Source of the DNA: Streptomyces sp. NBC_00224
Lineage (GTDB): Bacteria; Actinomycetota; Actinomycetes; Streptomycetales; Streptomycetaceae
Assembly (NCBI RefSeq): GCF_041435195.1
Contig: NZ_CP108106.1
Coordinates: 1,798,001 to 1,862,000 of the forward strand
Reading direction: 5' to 3'
DNA: 64,000 nucleotides
Shown here piece after piece: positions 26,100 through 34,122 of this stretch. The translations under genes were made by a program, and so were the position numbers. The notes beneath the pieces are model-generated. The model saw only the letters and a program-made list of their open reading frames with translations, did not search any database and was not told the origin of the DNA. Position 1 is the first letter of the stretch. Each line of letters starts with the position of its first letter.

Positions 26100-26885
26100 T
26101 TAGATGAACTTCTGGCTCGCGAGGTACTCGGCCAGCTGCTTGCCGCCCTCGCCCTCGTCCTTGACGATCGTGCCGGCGGTACGGGCCGGACGCTCGGCGG
26201 CCGAGTCGACCGCGGTCCAGGCGCCTTCGAGGCCGACCTCGTCGGCGTCGAGGTCCAGGTCGCCCAGGTCCAGCGACTCCACCGGCTTCTTCTTGGCGGC
26301 CATGATGCCCTTGAAGGACGGGTAGCGGGCCTCGCCCGACTGGTCCGTCACGGACACGACGGCCGGCAGGGACGCCTCAAGCTGCTCCGAGGCGGTGTCG
26401 CCGTCGCGGCGGCCCTTGACCACGCCACCGTCGACCGAGACCTCGGAGAGCAGCGTGACCTGCGGAACGTTCAGACGCTCGGCAAGCAGCGCCGGCAGCA
26501 CGCCCATGGTGCCGTCGGTCGAGGCCATGCCGCAGACGACCAGGTCGTAACCGGTCTTCTCGATGGCCTTGGCGAGCACCAGCGAGGTGCCGACGACATC
26601 GGTGCCGTGCAGGTCGTCGTCCTCGACGTGGACGGCCTTGTCGGCGCCCATGGAGAGCGCCTTGCGCAGCGCGTCCTTGGCGTCCTCGGGGCCGACGGTC
26701 AGCACGGTGATCTCCGCGTCGTCCGCCTCGTCGGCGATCTGCAGTGCCTGCTCGACCGCGTACTCGTCGAGTTCCGAAAGGAGGCCGTCGACGTCGTCGC
26801 GGTCGACGGTCAGGTCATCGGCGAAGTGCCGGTCGCCGGTGGCGTCGGGCACGTACTTCACACAGACAACGATCCTCAAGCTCAC
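26100..26885 (-). CDS. etfB: Electron transfer flavoprotein beta subunit
   Basis: A 261-residue ETF beta with the AMP-binding N-terminal fold (RIVVCVKYVPD, then the helix LDEYAVEQALQIADE) and the signature region CGMASTDGTMGVLPALLAERL (about residues 136-156). It forms the heterodimer with EtfA. The GTG at 26885 has AGGAGA 7 bases upstream. It is the first gene of the operon; the upstream region has the AT-rich stretch GTAATATTT on the minus strand and a small dyad that may be its promoter and operator. Confidence 0.96.
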   Translation of the reverse strand: MSLRIVVCVKYVPDATGDRHFADDLTVDRDDVDGLLSELDEYAVEQALQIADEADDAEITVLTVGPEDAKDALRKALSMGADKAVHVEDDDLHGTDVVGTSLVLAKAIEKTGYDLVVCGMASTDGTMGVLPALLAERLNVPQVTLLSEVSVDGGVVKGRRDGDTASEQLEASLPAVVSVTDQSGEARYPSFKGIMAAKKKPVESLDLGDLDLDADEVGLEGAWTAVDSAAERPARTAGTIVKDEGEGGKQLAEYLASQKFI

Positions 26886-26985
26886 GCCGGCTCTCCTACT
26901 GCATCGTCATTTCTGGGCTGCCTTGTTGCACGCAGCATAGGCGCCTGATGGGGCGGTTTCCGGTCGGGGCGACCGACGCTCCGAA

Positions 26986-27005
26986 CGAAATATTACTCGC
27001 CAGTA
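26986..27005 (-). promoter_or_regulatory. Candidate etf promoter with small dyad
   Basis: TAATAT on the minus strand (about 26996-26991) is the best -10 for etfBA. TACTCGCCAGTA (26994-27005) overlaps it and has TACT/AGTA arms. No regulator gene is nearby, and the arms are short. Confidence 0.3.
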
Positions 27006-27085
27006 CACCCACTGTGTTCCCCGTAAGCAAGCGCTTTGAACTGTGACGTTGCCAACGCTGAGTAACCGGTGAGTACGGAGACGAT

Positions 27086-27595
27086 TCAGTCACGCAACGC
27101 GTTGAAGCGACCCTGGTGGTAGAGGAGCGGGCGGCCCGCGCCGGCGGGCTCGCCGAAGACCGCCTCGCCGACCACGATGCGGTGGTCCCCGGCCGGGATG
27201 CGGGCGACCACCCGGCACACCAGCCAGGCGAGGACGCCGTCCAGGACCGGCACGCCCTCGGGGCCCGGCTGCCAGCGGGTGTCGCCGCCAAAGCGGTCGG
27301 CGCCGCTGCGGGCGAAGGTCGCCGCGAGGTCTTCCTGGTGTTCGCCGAGTATGTGGACGCCTATGTGCTCGGCCTCGGAGACGACGGGCCAGCTGGAGGA
27401 GCCGGTGCCGATGCCGAAGGAGAGCAACGGGGGCTCGGCGGCGACGGAGTTGAGGGAGGTGGCGGTGAAGCCGACGGGCCGGCCGTCACGCTGCGCGGTG
27501 ATCACCGCCACACCGGCGGCGTGCTGGCGGAAGACCGCGCGGAACAGCTGGGGGGAGGCGGCGTGTGCGGTGCCGAGCTCGGGCGAAGCCGTCAT
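27086..27595 (-). CDS. Flavin reductase-family protein
   Basis: A 169-residue FMN-binding split-barrel flavin reductase (DIM6/HpaC type). Typical stretches are QHAAGVAVITAQRDGRPVGF and TSLNSVAAEPPLLSFGI (about residues 21-60), then EHIGVHILGEHQ and the C-terminal PLLYHQGRFNAL. Such proteins reduce FMN with NAD(P)H for a partner monooxygenase, for example in sulfonate use. AGAAGGA precedes the ATG. A cysteine-ending leader peptide is encoded 43 bases upstream, which points to control by sulfur or cysteine supply. Confidence 0.9.
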   Translation of the reverse strand: MTASPELGTAHAASPQLFRAVFRQHAAGVAVITAQRDGRPVGFTATSLNSVAAEPPLLSFGIGTGSSSWPVVSEAEHIGVHILGEHQEDLAATFARSGADRFGGDTRWQPGPEGVPVLDGVLAWLVCRVVARIPAGDHRIVVGEAVFGEPAGAGRPLLYHQGRFNALRD

Positions 27596-27638
27596 GGAGT
27601 TGTCCTTCTGCGGTGGGTGCGAGGGGGCTGTGGACTGC

Positions 27639-27719
27639 TCAGCAGCCCGGACAGCGCGCACTTGCGTTGCGGGCGAGGTCCACATGGACGCGCCCGAAGA
27701 GAAGGATTCTGTTCGGCAC
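27639..27719 (-). CDS. Regulatory leader peptide (HVDL...C type)
   Basis: A 26-codon frame starting with GTG. Its second half contains RVHVDLARNASARC and it ends in CPGC. The pattern HVDLxRxASxxC is the hallmark of the short leader peptides that actinomycetes carry in front of sulfur-related genes. The start codon is placed 6 bases after the -10 box CAATCT, so the mRNA is probably leaderless at this peptide. It lies 43 bases ahead of the flavin reductase gene. Ribosome stalling at the Cys codons when cysteine is low is a plausible mechanism, by analogy. Confidence 0.75.
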   Translation of the reverse strand: MPNRILLFGRVHVDLARNASARCPGC

Positions 27720-27755
27720 ATCGTCAGATTGACGATTGCCGGTGGCCTCAGTCAA
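27720..27755 (-). promoter_or_regulatory. Promoter and 17-base dyad of leader peptide/flavin reductase
   Basis: On the minus strand TTGACT (27755-27750), an 18-base spacer and CAATCT (27731-27726) are a good promoter with its start point at the leader GTG. ATCGTCA (27720-27726) and TGACGAT (27730-27736) form a perfect dyad with a 3-base centre exactly over the -10, as expected for a repressor site. Confidence 0.65.
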
Positions 27756-27802
27756 GTGCCTTCTACGATGTGGGAGATCCATCACGGCTCGCTCCACCCC
27801 GC

Positions 27803-28123
27803 TCACACCGCCTCTCCCAGCGCGGCGATCACATCGGCCCGGCGCGGCTGCCCGGCCGCGCGGCGCACGATCCGGCCGGTGCGGTCCAGGACCAGGACGG
27901 TCGGCGTGGCCCGGATGTCCAGGGCACGCACCAGCGCCAGGTTCTCCTCGGCGTCGATCTCCACGTGCGCGACCCCCTCCACCATCGCGGCAACGTCCGC
28001 CAGGGTGCGCCGAGTTGCCCGGCAGGGCTGACAGAACGCGCTGGAGAACTGCACCAGGGTCGCCCGCTCGCCCAGCTCCGCGCCCAACTGGGCTGCTCCC
28101 AGCCCCGGCCCCTGCTCGCGCAC
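27803..28123 (-). CDS. Thioredoxin-fold protein with CQPC site
   Basis: A 106-residue thioredoxin-like protein. The redox site is CQPC (FSSAFCQPCRATRR, about residues 26-39) rather than CGPC, and the cis-proline region RATPTVLVLD (about 71-80) is intact. It lacks a signal peptide, so it acts in the cytoplasm. The GTG start has GGAAGAG just upstream. It reads in the same direction as the leader peptide and flavin reductase but stops 48 bases before their promoter. A disulfide reductase or thiol-exchange role is likely. Confidence 0.85.
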   Translation of the reverse strand: MREQGPGLGAAQLGAELGERATLVQFSSAFCQPCRATRRTLADVAAMVEGVAHVEIDAEENLALVRALDIRATPTVLVLDRTGRIVRRAAGQPRRADVIAALGEAV

Positions 28124-28355
28124 CGCTCTTCCTCTCCTCGATCCGGCCGTCCCGCCTGTTCAGCGCCGAAGGCCGCCCGGAAGATTCCCGCCCGCCCCGA
28201 CCTGGGCGTACGTGATGAGAATCTCCCCGCCCCAAGGCCCCAGGACTGGCCACCACGGCGCGTTTCGGGCACGATCTGCCCAACGCCGAAAACCTACGGC
28301 TGCGTAACTTCCACCGGGAGAACCCTCCCCGGGAAAAGAGAAGGGTCACCTCCAG

Positions 28356-29087
28356 ATGGCAGAACTCGTCTATCGGCCGGTCGTCGGCGCCGCCCTCACG
28401 ATGTTCAAGGCGCTCGACCTGAAGATCGACACCCAGGGTTCGGAGAACATCCCCCGCTCCGGCGGTGCGGTGCTCGTCAGCAACCACGTCAGCTATCTGG
28501 ACTTCATCTTCACCGGGCTCGCCGCCCTGCCCCAGAAGCGCCTGGTGCGCTTCATGGCCAAGGAGTCGGTCTTCCGGCACAAGATCTCGGGCCCGCTGAT
28601 GCGCGGCATGAAGCACATCCCGGTCGACCGCAAGCAGGGCGAGGCCGCTTACGCGCACGCCCTGGACTCGCTGCGCTCCGGAGAGATCGTCGGCGTCTTC
28701 CCCGAGGCGACCATCTCGCAGTCGTTCACCCTGAAGAGCTTCAAGTCGGGCGCGGCCCGACTCGCCCAGGAGGCCGGGGTCCCGCTGATCCCGATGGCGC
28801 TGTGGGGCACCCAGCGGGTGTGGACCAAGGGCCGTCCGCGCAACTTCAAGCGCAGCCACATCCCCGTCACCATCCGGGTCGGCGAGCCGGTCGAGGCCCC
28901 CGCCGACCAGTACGCGGGAGCCATCACCCGGCGGCTGCGCGAGCGGTGCCAGGAGCTCCTGGAAGCCGCCCAGCGCGCCTATCCCGTACGCCCCAAGGAC
29001 GCCGCGGACACCTGGTGGATCCCGGCCCACCTCGGCGGCACCGCACCCACGCCCGAAGAGGTGCGCGAGCGCGACGCCAGCCGCTGA
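28356..29087 (+). CDS. 1-acyl-glycerol-3-phosphate acyltransferase (PlsC type)
   Basis: A 243-residue lysophosphatidic acid acyltransferase-like protein. Acyltransferase block I NHVSYLD (HX4D, about residues 43-49), block II around FMAKESVF, block III VFPEATIS (about 114-121) and block IV VPLIPMALWG (about 142-151) are all seen. It acylates lysophosphatidate or a similar lipid at the membrane. AGAAGGG precedes the ATG by about 11 bases. The 230 bases upstream hold no gene; CTACGGCTGCGTAACTTCC may contain the promoter, but nothing firm can be said. Confidence 0.92.
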   Translation: MAELVYRPVVGAALTMFKALDLKIDTQGSENIPRSGGAVLVSNHVSYLDFIFTGLAALPQKRLVRFMAKESVFRHKISGPLMRGMKHIPVDRKQGEAAYAHALDSLRSGEIVGVFPEATISQSFTLKSFKSGAARLAQEAGVPLIPMALWGTQRVWTKGRPRNFKRSHIPVTIRVGEPVEAPADQYAGAITRRLRERCQELLEAAQRAYPVRPKDAADTWWIPAHLGGTAPTPEEVRERDASR

Positions 29088-29111
29088 GTCCGCGAGGCGG
29101 CCGCTGAATCG

Positions 29112-29810
29112 TCACGCCCCGGCGACGACAGGGGCGTGGACGGTGATCCGAGCCCCGGGGCTCACCTTCTCCAGGAGCTCGGCGAGCTCCGCCGCCGCCT
29201 CTTCCAGGCCGCAGTGCGGAGCCATCCCCTCCAGCAGGAAGAGCGCGTTGACGGACTCCTCGGTGAGTCGGGTCCGCACGCCCTGACGCCAGTTCCAGCG
29301 ACGGCAGGTCACGCCCTCGTCGTCGCACCACACCACCTCGCCCGCGTCCGGGTGCTCGACGGCCGCCTCCCCGCCCGCGACGGTGGGGAACGGCTCGTCG
29401 CCGGTGGCCCGCACCAGCCGCATCGATCCCGCGATGTGGTCGGTGTCCTCGCCGCCGACCGGGACGAGGTGGGCGACGCTGATCGCGTTGTAGACGTCGA
29501 CGAGCAAGTTGATGCGCGGCAGGCCGCCGTCGGCGAGCGCGCGCCTGGCGAGCGCCTCGGCCGAGTTGCGGGTGCGCGAGGGCTTGGCGCCGAACGCGGT
29601 GTACGCGTCCCGCCAGGCGGCCATGTGCGGGTCCTCGTGCGGGGCGAGCGCGCCGAGCCGCTCGCGCAGCCGCCGGGCGGCCTCGTCGAGCAGCGCCGAA
29701 CTCACCTCGTCGCTGGGGCCGTTGACGAGTCCGCGGGCCTCCACGGCGACATGGGTGAAGCCGGGCGCGAGCGCGTACACCTCGTCGGACACGGTGAGCG
29801 TGAGCGTCAT
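29112..29810 (-). CDS. B3/B4 tRNA-binding-domain protein
   Basis: A 232-residue protein made of the B3/B4 domain of the phenylalanyl-tRNA synthetase beta subunit (AWRDAYTAFGAKPSRTRNSA, about residues 65-84, and INLLVDVYNAISVAHLVPVGG, about 100-120). Free-standing versions are thought to edit or bind mischarged tRNA or amino acids; the exact role is unproven. It begins 14 bases after the transglutaminase-like gene on the same strand, so they form a two-gene unit. Confidence 0.87.
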   Translation of the reverse strand: MTLTLTVSDEVYALAPGFTHVAVEARGLVNGPSDEVSSALLDEAARRLRERLGALAPHEDPHMAAWRDAYTAFGAKPSRTRNSAEALARRALADGGLPRINLLVDVYNAISVAHLVPVGGEDTDHIAGSMRLVRATGDEPFPTVAGGEAAVEHPDAGEVVWCDDEGVTCRRWNWRQGVRTRLTEESVNALFLLEGMAPHCGLEEAAAELAELLEKVSPGARITVHAPVVAGA

Positions 29811-29823
29811 GGTCTGGGGTGCC

Positions 29824-30423
29824 TCACAGTTCGGTCGGGAGCGTCCGCCAGAGGTGCGGACGGTCGGGCGCGGCCTTCAGAGCGGCCAGCACCACCGGAT
29901 GCGGTACATCATAGAGTACTGGATAGTCCACCTCACTGAACTCCGGCCGCACCTTCCAGGCCAGCCGCTCCTCCCCCAGCGAGAACTGGGCGTCGACCCC
30001 GGGCTTGTTCCCGCGCACGTCCTGCCGCGCCCACTCGCGCTCACCGGGCAGCTTCAGGGCGACCAGGCCGTGCATGACGGGGTTCGAGCCGTCGTCGTCG
30101 GCGAGCCGCTGGTAGCAGAGGGCGGCCGGTATCCCCTCGGCCCGCAGCAGCGCGGCGTAGGCGTGGGACTTGGCGTAGCAGATGCCGGTGCGCCGCTCCA
30201 GGACGTCGGAGGCCCGCCAGGTGACCCGGAGATCGCCCGCGTCCTGGGAGTGCGGGATGGTGTCGCGGACGAATTCATAGGCGACCCTGGCGTATGAGTA
30301 TGCGTCGGGCACGACGGTCGCGAGCTTCTCCGCGAGGTCGCGTACGAGCGGGTGCTCGTGGTCGATGACCTCGTCCGATACGAGATACGCCGAGAGTTCA
30401 GGGTTCTGCTGGATGAGTCGCAT
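29824..30423 (-). CDS. Transglutaminase-like domain protein
   Basis: A 199-residue protein with the transglutaminase/protease-like core. The Cys of RRTGICYAKSHAYAALLRA (about residues 83-101), the His of SNPVMHGLVAL and a downstream Asp form the candidate triad. The ATG at 30423 is chosen because TTGACT-18-TACGCT lies directly upstream and gives a leaderless mRNA; a longer frame to 30486 would run through that promoter. It may be a cysteine peptidase or amidase. The substrate is unknown. Confidence 0.85.
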   Translation of the reverse strand: MRLIQQNPELSAYLVSDEVIDHEHPLVRDLAEKLATVVPDAYSYARVAYEFVRDTIPHSQDAGDLRVTWRASDVLERRTGICYAKSHAYAALLRAEGIPAALCYQRLADDDGSNPVMHGLVALKLPGEREWARQDVRGNKPGVDAQFSLGEERLAWKVRPEFSEVDYPVLYDVPHPVVLAALKAAPDRPHLWRTLPTEL

Positions 30424-30431
30424 GGCACGCG

Positions 30432-30461
30432 AGCGTACGAAAGCGGCCGACCGCAAGTCAA
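30432..30461 (-). promoter_or_regulatory. Promoter of transglutaminase/B3-B4 unit
   Basis: Minus strand TTGACT (30461-30456), 18-base spacer, TACGCT (30437-30432), then 8 bases to the ATG. Confidence 0.6.
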
Positions 30462-30509
30462 TGACTTTACGGTCGACCGCATACATATTCTGCTCAGCCC
30501 ACGGGACGT

Positions 30510-31571
30510 CTAACGGGACATCTCTTCCTTGAGCGCCGTGAGGAAGCCGTCCACGTCGTCCTCGCTGGTGTCGTACGAGCACATCCAGCGGACGTCGCCG
30601 GCCGCCTCGTCCCAGAAGTAGAACCGGTAGCGCTTCTGCAGCCGCTCGCTCACGTCGTGCGGCAGCCGCGCGAAGACCGCGTTCGCCTGGACCGGGTAGA
30701 GGATCTCTACCCCGTCGACCGAGCGGACGCCCTCGGCGAGACGCTGCGCCATCGCGTTGGCGTGGCGCGCGTTGCGCAGCCACAGGTCCTTGGCGAGCAG
30801 CGCCTCCAGCTGCACCGAGACGAAACGCATCTTGGAGGCGAGCTGCATCGACATCTTGCGGATGTGCTTCATCCGGCGCACCGCGTCCGGGTTGAGCACG
30901 ACGACGGCCTCGCCGAAGAGCATGCCGTTCTTGGTGCCGCCGTACGAGATCACGTCGACGCCCGCGGCGTTGGTGAACGCGCGCATCGGCACGTCCAGGG
31001 AAGCGGCCGCGTTGGATATCCGGGCGCCGTCGAGGTGCACCTTCATGCCGTGCTGGTGGGCGTGGTCGCAGATCGCGCGGATCTCGTCCGGCGTGTAGAC
31101 CGTGCCGAGCTCGGTGTTCTGGGCGAGCGAGACGACCTGCGGCATCGCGCGGTGCTCGTCCTCCCAGCCCCAGGCCTGCCGGTCGATGAGCTCGGGGGTG
31201 AGCTTGCCGTCCGGCGTCGGCACGGTGAGCAGCTTCAGGCCCGCCATGCGCTCCGGCGCGCCGCCCTCGTCCACGTTGATGTGCGCGGACTCGGCGCAGA
31301 TCACCGAGCCCCAGCGGTCGGTCAGCGCCTGGAGGGCGACGACGTTGGCGCCCGTCCCGTTGAAGACCGGGAACGCCTCGGCGCTGCCACCGAAGTGGCT
31401 GTGGATGACGCGCTGGAGGTGGTCGGTGTAGTCGTCCTCCCCGTACGCGATCTGGTGCCCGCCGTTGGCGAGCGCGATGGCGGCCAGGACCTCGGGGTGC
31501 ACGCCCGCGTAGTTGTCGCTGGCGAAGCCGCGCACCTCGGGGTCGTGGTGCCGTCGCGCGTCCGTCTTCAC
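30510..31571 (-). CDS. Low-specificity L-threonine aldolase-like PLP enzyme
   Basis: A 353-residue beta-eliminating lyase-family (fold type I PLP) protein. The N-terminal RGFASDNYAGVHPEVLAAI, the PLP-phosphate loop NGTGANVVAL, the Asp of HLDGARISNA (about residue 183) and the Schiff-base Lys in YGGTKNGMLFGE (about 212) are present. The expected reaction is cleavage of threonine or allo-threonine to glycine and acetaldehyde. The GTG at 31571 overlaps the SDR stop by four bases. It is the third gene of the DUF6421-SDR-aldolase operon. Confidence 0.9.
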   Translation of the reverse strand: MKTDARRHHDPEVRGFASDNYAGVHPEVLAAIALANGGHQIAYGEDDYTDHLQRVIHSHFGGSAEAFPVFNGTGANVVALQALTDRWGSVICAESAHINVDEGGAPERMAGLKLLTVPTPDGKLTPELIDRQAWGWEDEHRAMPQVVSLAQNTELGTVYTPDEIRAICDHAHQHGMKVHLDGARISNAAASLDVPMRAFTNAAGVDVISYGGTKNGMLFGEAVVVLNPDAVRRMKHIRKMSMQLASKMRFVSVQLEALLAKDLWLRNARHANAMAQRLAEGVRSVDGVEILYPVQANAVFARLPHDVSERLQKRYRFYFWDEAAGDVRWMCSYDTSEDDVDGFLTALKEEMSR

Positions 31572-32329
31572 GGCTTGGGGGTCAGCCACAGGCGCTGTCC
31601 ATTCACTTCCACGGCGGGCCGCTCCCAGACTCCGGCGATGGCCTCGGCCAGCTCCTTGACGTCGGTGAAGCCCGCGAACTTCGCATTCGGGCGCTCGGCG
31701 CGCATCGCGTCGTGCACCAGTGCCTTGATCACCAGGATGGCAGCAGCGGCGGCCGGCCCGTCGTCGCCCCCCGCCTTGCGGAAGGCGTCGGCGAGCGAGA
31801 GGGTCCACGCCTCGGCCGCGGCCTTGCCCGCGTTGTACGCGGCGTTGTTCGCGGTGGGCTTGTGCGCACCGGACTGGCTCACCAGCACGTATCGGCCGCG
31901 GTCGCTGCGCAGCAGCCCGTCGTGGAACGCCAGCGAGGTGTGCTGCACGGTCTTGATGAGCAGCTTCTCCAGCAGCTCCCAGTCGGCGAGGTCGGTCTCC
32001 GGGAAGGAGGCGCTGCCGCGCCAGCCGCCCACGAGGTGGACCAGACCGTCGATCCGGCCGAACTCCTTCTCGGTCCGGGCCGCCCACTCGCGAGTGGCGC
32101 CCAGATCGAGCAGGTCGACGGTGTCGCCCACGACGGTCGCCCCGCCGTGTGCGTAGCGCGCCGCGTCGACGGCCTCGGCCAGCCGTGCCGCGTCCGCGTC
32201 GGACGCCACCACGATGGCACCCGCCTCGGCGAGCCTGAGCAGGGCGGCGCGGCCCGCCGGGCCCGCGGCTCCGGCCACCGCGATCACGGCGCCGCTAAGC
32301 GGCCCGTTGCCATTCCCGTTGCCATTCAT
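31568..32329 (-). CDS. SDR-family oxidoreductase
   Basis: A 253-residue short-chain dehydrogenase-like protein with the nucleotide fold VIAVAGAAGPAGRAAL (a variant of TGxxxGxG, about residues 15-30), NN-like VGG in HLVGGWRG, Ser in VSQSGA and the catalytic YNAGK (about 161-165). The ATG at 32329 has GGAGGAG 6 bases upstream; a GTG at 32356 that overlaps the previous stop is the alternative. The N-terminus carries a short Asn-Gly repeat. Its substrate may be linked to the DUF6421 protein and the threonine aldolase of the same operon. Confidence 0.87.
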   Translation of the reverse strand: MNGNGNGNGPLSGAVIAVAGAAGPAGRAALLRLAEAGAIVVASDADAARLAEAVDAARYAHGGATVVGDTVDLLDLGATREWAARTEKEFGRIDGLVHLVGGWRGSASFPETDLADWELLEKLLIKTVQHTSLAFHDGLLRSDRGRYVLVSQSGAHKPTANNAAYNAGKAAAEAWTLSLADAFRKAGGDDGPAAAAAILVIKALVHDAMRAERPNAKFAGFTDVKELAEAIAGVWERPAVEVNGQRLWLTPKP

Positions 32330-32352
32330 GATCGTCTCCTCCGCACGAGTGC

Positions 32353-33750
32353 TCACGCGGCAGCTCGCTCGGCGTTCGCCGCGGTGATCCCCTTGGTGGA
32401 GGCAATCACGTCCTTCAGCTTCTTGGCGAGCGCCTCATAGAACATGCTCAGGGGAAACTCGTCCGCGAGCACGTCGTCGACGAGTTTGCGCGGCGGCAGC
32501 GAGAGGTCCAGAGCGTCCGGACCCTTGGCCCAGCGGGATCCCGGGTGCGGCGCGAGGTAGGTGGAGACCAGGTCGTACGCGGCGAACCAGTGCACCAGCT
32601 TCGGGCGGTCGATGCCGTCCCGGTAGAGCTTCTCGATCTCGGCGCAGAGCTCGTTGGTGACCCGGGGGGCCTGCTCCCAGTCGATGTGCAGCTTGTTGTC
32701 GGTCCAGCGCACCACGTCGTGCTTGTGCAGGTACGCGAAGAGCAGCTGGCCGCCGAGGCCGTCGTAGTTGCGGTTGCGGTCGCCGGAGACCGGGAAGCGG
32801 AACATCCGGTCGAAGAGCACCGCGTACTGCACGTCGCGGCCGTGCTCGTTGCCCTCGGCCTCCAGCTTCACGGCCTCCTTGAAGGCGGTGAGGTCGCAGC
32901 GCAGCTCCTCCAGGCCGTACATCCAGAACGGCTGGCGCTGCTTGATCATGAACGGGTCGAACGGCAGGTCGCCGTGGCTGTGGGTGCGGTCGTGGACCAT
33001 GTCCCAGAGCACGAAGGCCTTCTCGCAGCGCTCCTGGTCGCCCACCATCGCCTTGATGTCCTCGGGCAACTCGACGCCGAGGAGCTCGACGGCCGCCTCG
33101 GTGACGCGGCGGAAGCGGGCGGCCTCGCGGTCGCAGAAGATGCCGCCCCAGGTGAACCGCTCGGGCGCCTCGCGCACGGCGATGGTCTCCGGGAAGAGGA
33201 CGGCCGAGTGGGTGTCGTACCCGGCGGTGAAGTCCTCGAAGGCGATGCCGCAGAAGAGCGGGTTGTCGTAGCGGGTGGCCTCCAGCTCGGCCAGCCAGTC
33301 GGGCCACACCATGCGCAGCACGACCGCTTCGAAGTTGCGGTCCGGGTTGCCGTTCTGCGTGTACATGGGGAAGAGGACCAGGCGCTGCAGCCCGTCGGCG
33401 CGGTCTGCGGCCGGGTGGAAGGCGAGCAGCGAGTCCAGGAAGTCCGGCACGTCGAAGGCTCTGTCGGCCCACTTGCGCAGGTCCGCGACGAGCGCGCGGT
33501 GGTACGCCGCGTCGTGCGGCACCAGCGGCGAGAGGTCCTCGACCGCGGCCGCGATCCGCTCGACCACGGCCTCCACGGCAGCACGGGCCGGTGCGCCCTC
33601 GGCGTCGAAGTCGATGGATCCGTCCTTGGACTGCCAGGGACGGATCTCCTCGACGGAACTCTTGAGCACGGTCCAGGCAGGGTGCTCGACCACGGGCCGG
33701 TCGGCGATCGCGCCATCCGCGGCCACGTCCTGCACAAGAATTTCCGTCAT
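32353..33750 (-). CDS. DUF6421 family protein
   Basis: A 465-residue protein of the DUF6421 family, which is common in actinomycetes and has no known activity. It has no signal peptide or membrane segment. Histidine- and acid-rich stretches such as DMVHDRTHSHGDLPFD (about residues 248-263) and LFAYLHKHDVVRW look like possible metal or ligand sites, but this is speculation. GGAGGAAG precedes the ATG at good spacing. It heads an operon with an SDR enzyme and a threonine aldolase-like enzyme, which suggests a shared metabolic pathway. Confidence 0.83.
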   Translation of the reverse strand: MTEILVQDVAADGAIADRPVVEHPAWTVLKSSVEEIRPWQSKDGSIDFDAEGAPARAAVEAVVERIAAAVEDLSPLVPHDAAYHRALVADLRKWADRAFDVPDFLDSLLAFHPAADRADGLQRLVLFPMYTQNGNPDRNFEAVVLRMVWPDWLAELEATRYDNPLFCGIAFEDFTAGYDTHSAVLFPETIAVREAPERFTWGGIFCDREAARFRRVTEAAVELLGVELPEDIKAMVGDQERCEKAFVLWDMVHDRTHSHGDLPFDPFMIKQRQPFWMYGLEELRCDLTAFKEAVKLEAEGNEHGRDVQYAVLFDRMFRFPVSGDRNRNYDGLGGQLLFAYLHKHDVVRWTDNKLHIDWEQAPRVTNELCAEIEKLYRDGIDRPKLVHWFAAYDLVSTYLAPHPGSRWAKGPDALDLSLPPRKLVDDVLADEFPLSMFYEALAKKLKDVIASTKGITAANAERAAA

Positions 33751-33785
33751 GTCACTTCCTCCACAGGAGAACCTCGCGTTAAGAC

Positions 33786-33815
33786 ACCGTATCCGTGTTC
33801 GGTTCTCCCGCTCAA
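33786..33815 (-). promoter_or_regulatory. Promoter of DUF6421 operon
   Basis: Minus strand TTGAGC (33815-33810), 18-base spacer, TACGGT (33791-33786), giving a leader of about 30 bases. The rest of the gap to 34122 shows no gene; it contains only the -10 of the divergent GDPD gene. Confidence 0.5.
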
Positions 33816-34049
33816 GGGGGATCTCAGGAAATTATCCTGCGCTCCGTCACACCGGCCGCCGTTCTTCCTGCGGAGCTCCGCCGGGGCGCTCGGTTCTGCC
33901 ACGGCGCAGACGTAGCGCTCCCCCGCGTCAACAGCCCGGGGACTCGCCCACCTCCGGGTGACCCGTCAGGCCCCCGCACGCCCCGTGGCAACCGGGCGGA
34001 CGCCTCCACTGCCCCGCGCGAGCCGGGGTCCAACGCGCGTCCCGGCCGT

Positions 34050-34055
34050 TAGGCT
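34050..34055 (+). promoter_or_regulatory. -10 box of GDPD gene
   Basis: TAGGCT lies about 68 bases before the TTG start of the phosphodiesterase gene. The -35 is not clear. Confidence 0.35.
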
Positions 34056-34122
34056 GCGGCACTGCCGCGTGCGCACGGGACTGCCCGCGCGGAAACCGCC
34101 GTCGACGGAAGCGAGGCCTGTC

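Noticed and set aside
27061..27075. AGTAACCGGTGAGTA as a second copy of the etf dyad
   Set aside because: It is a direct rather than inverted repeat and lies behind a gene; similarity to TACTCGCCAGTA is too weak.
27177..28031. Plus-strand frame opposite the flavin reductase, leader peptide and thioredoxin
   Set aside because: It is antisense to three genes with clear signatures and has no ribosome site.
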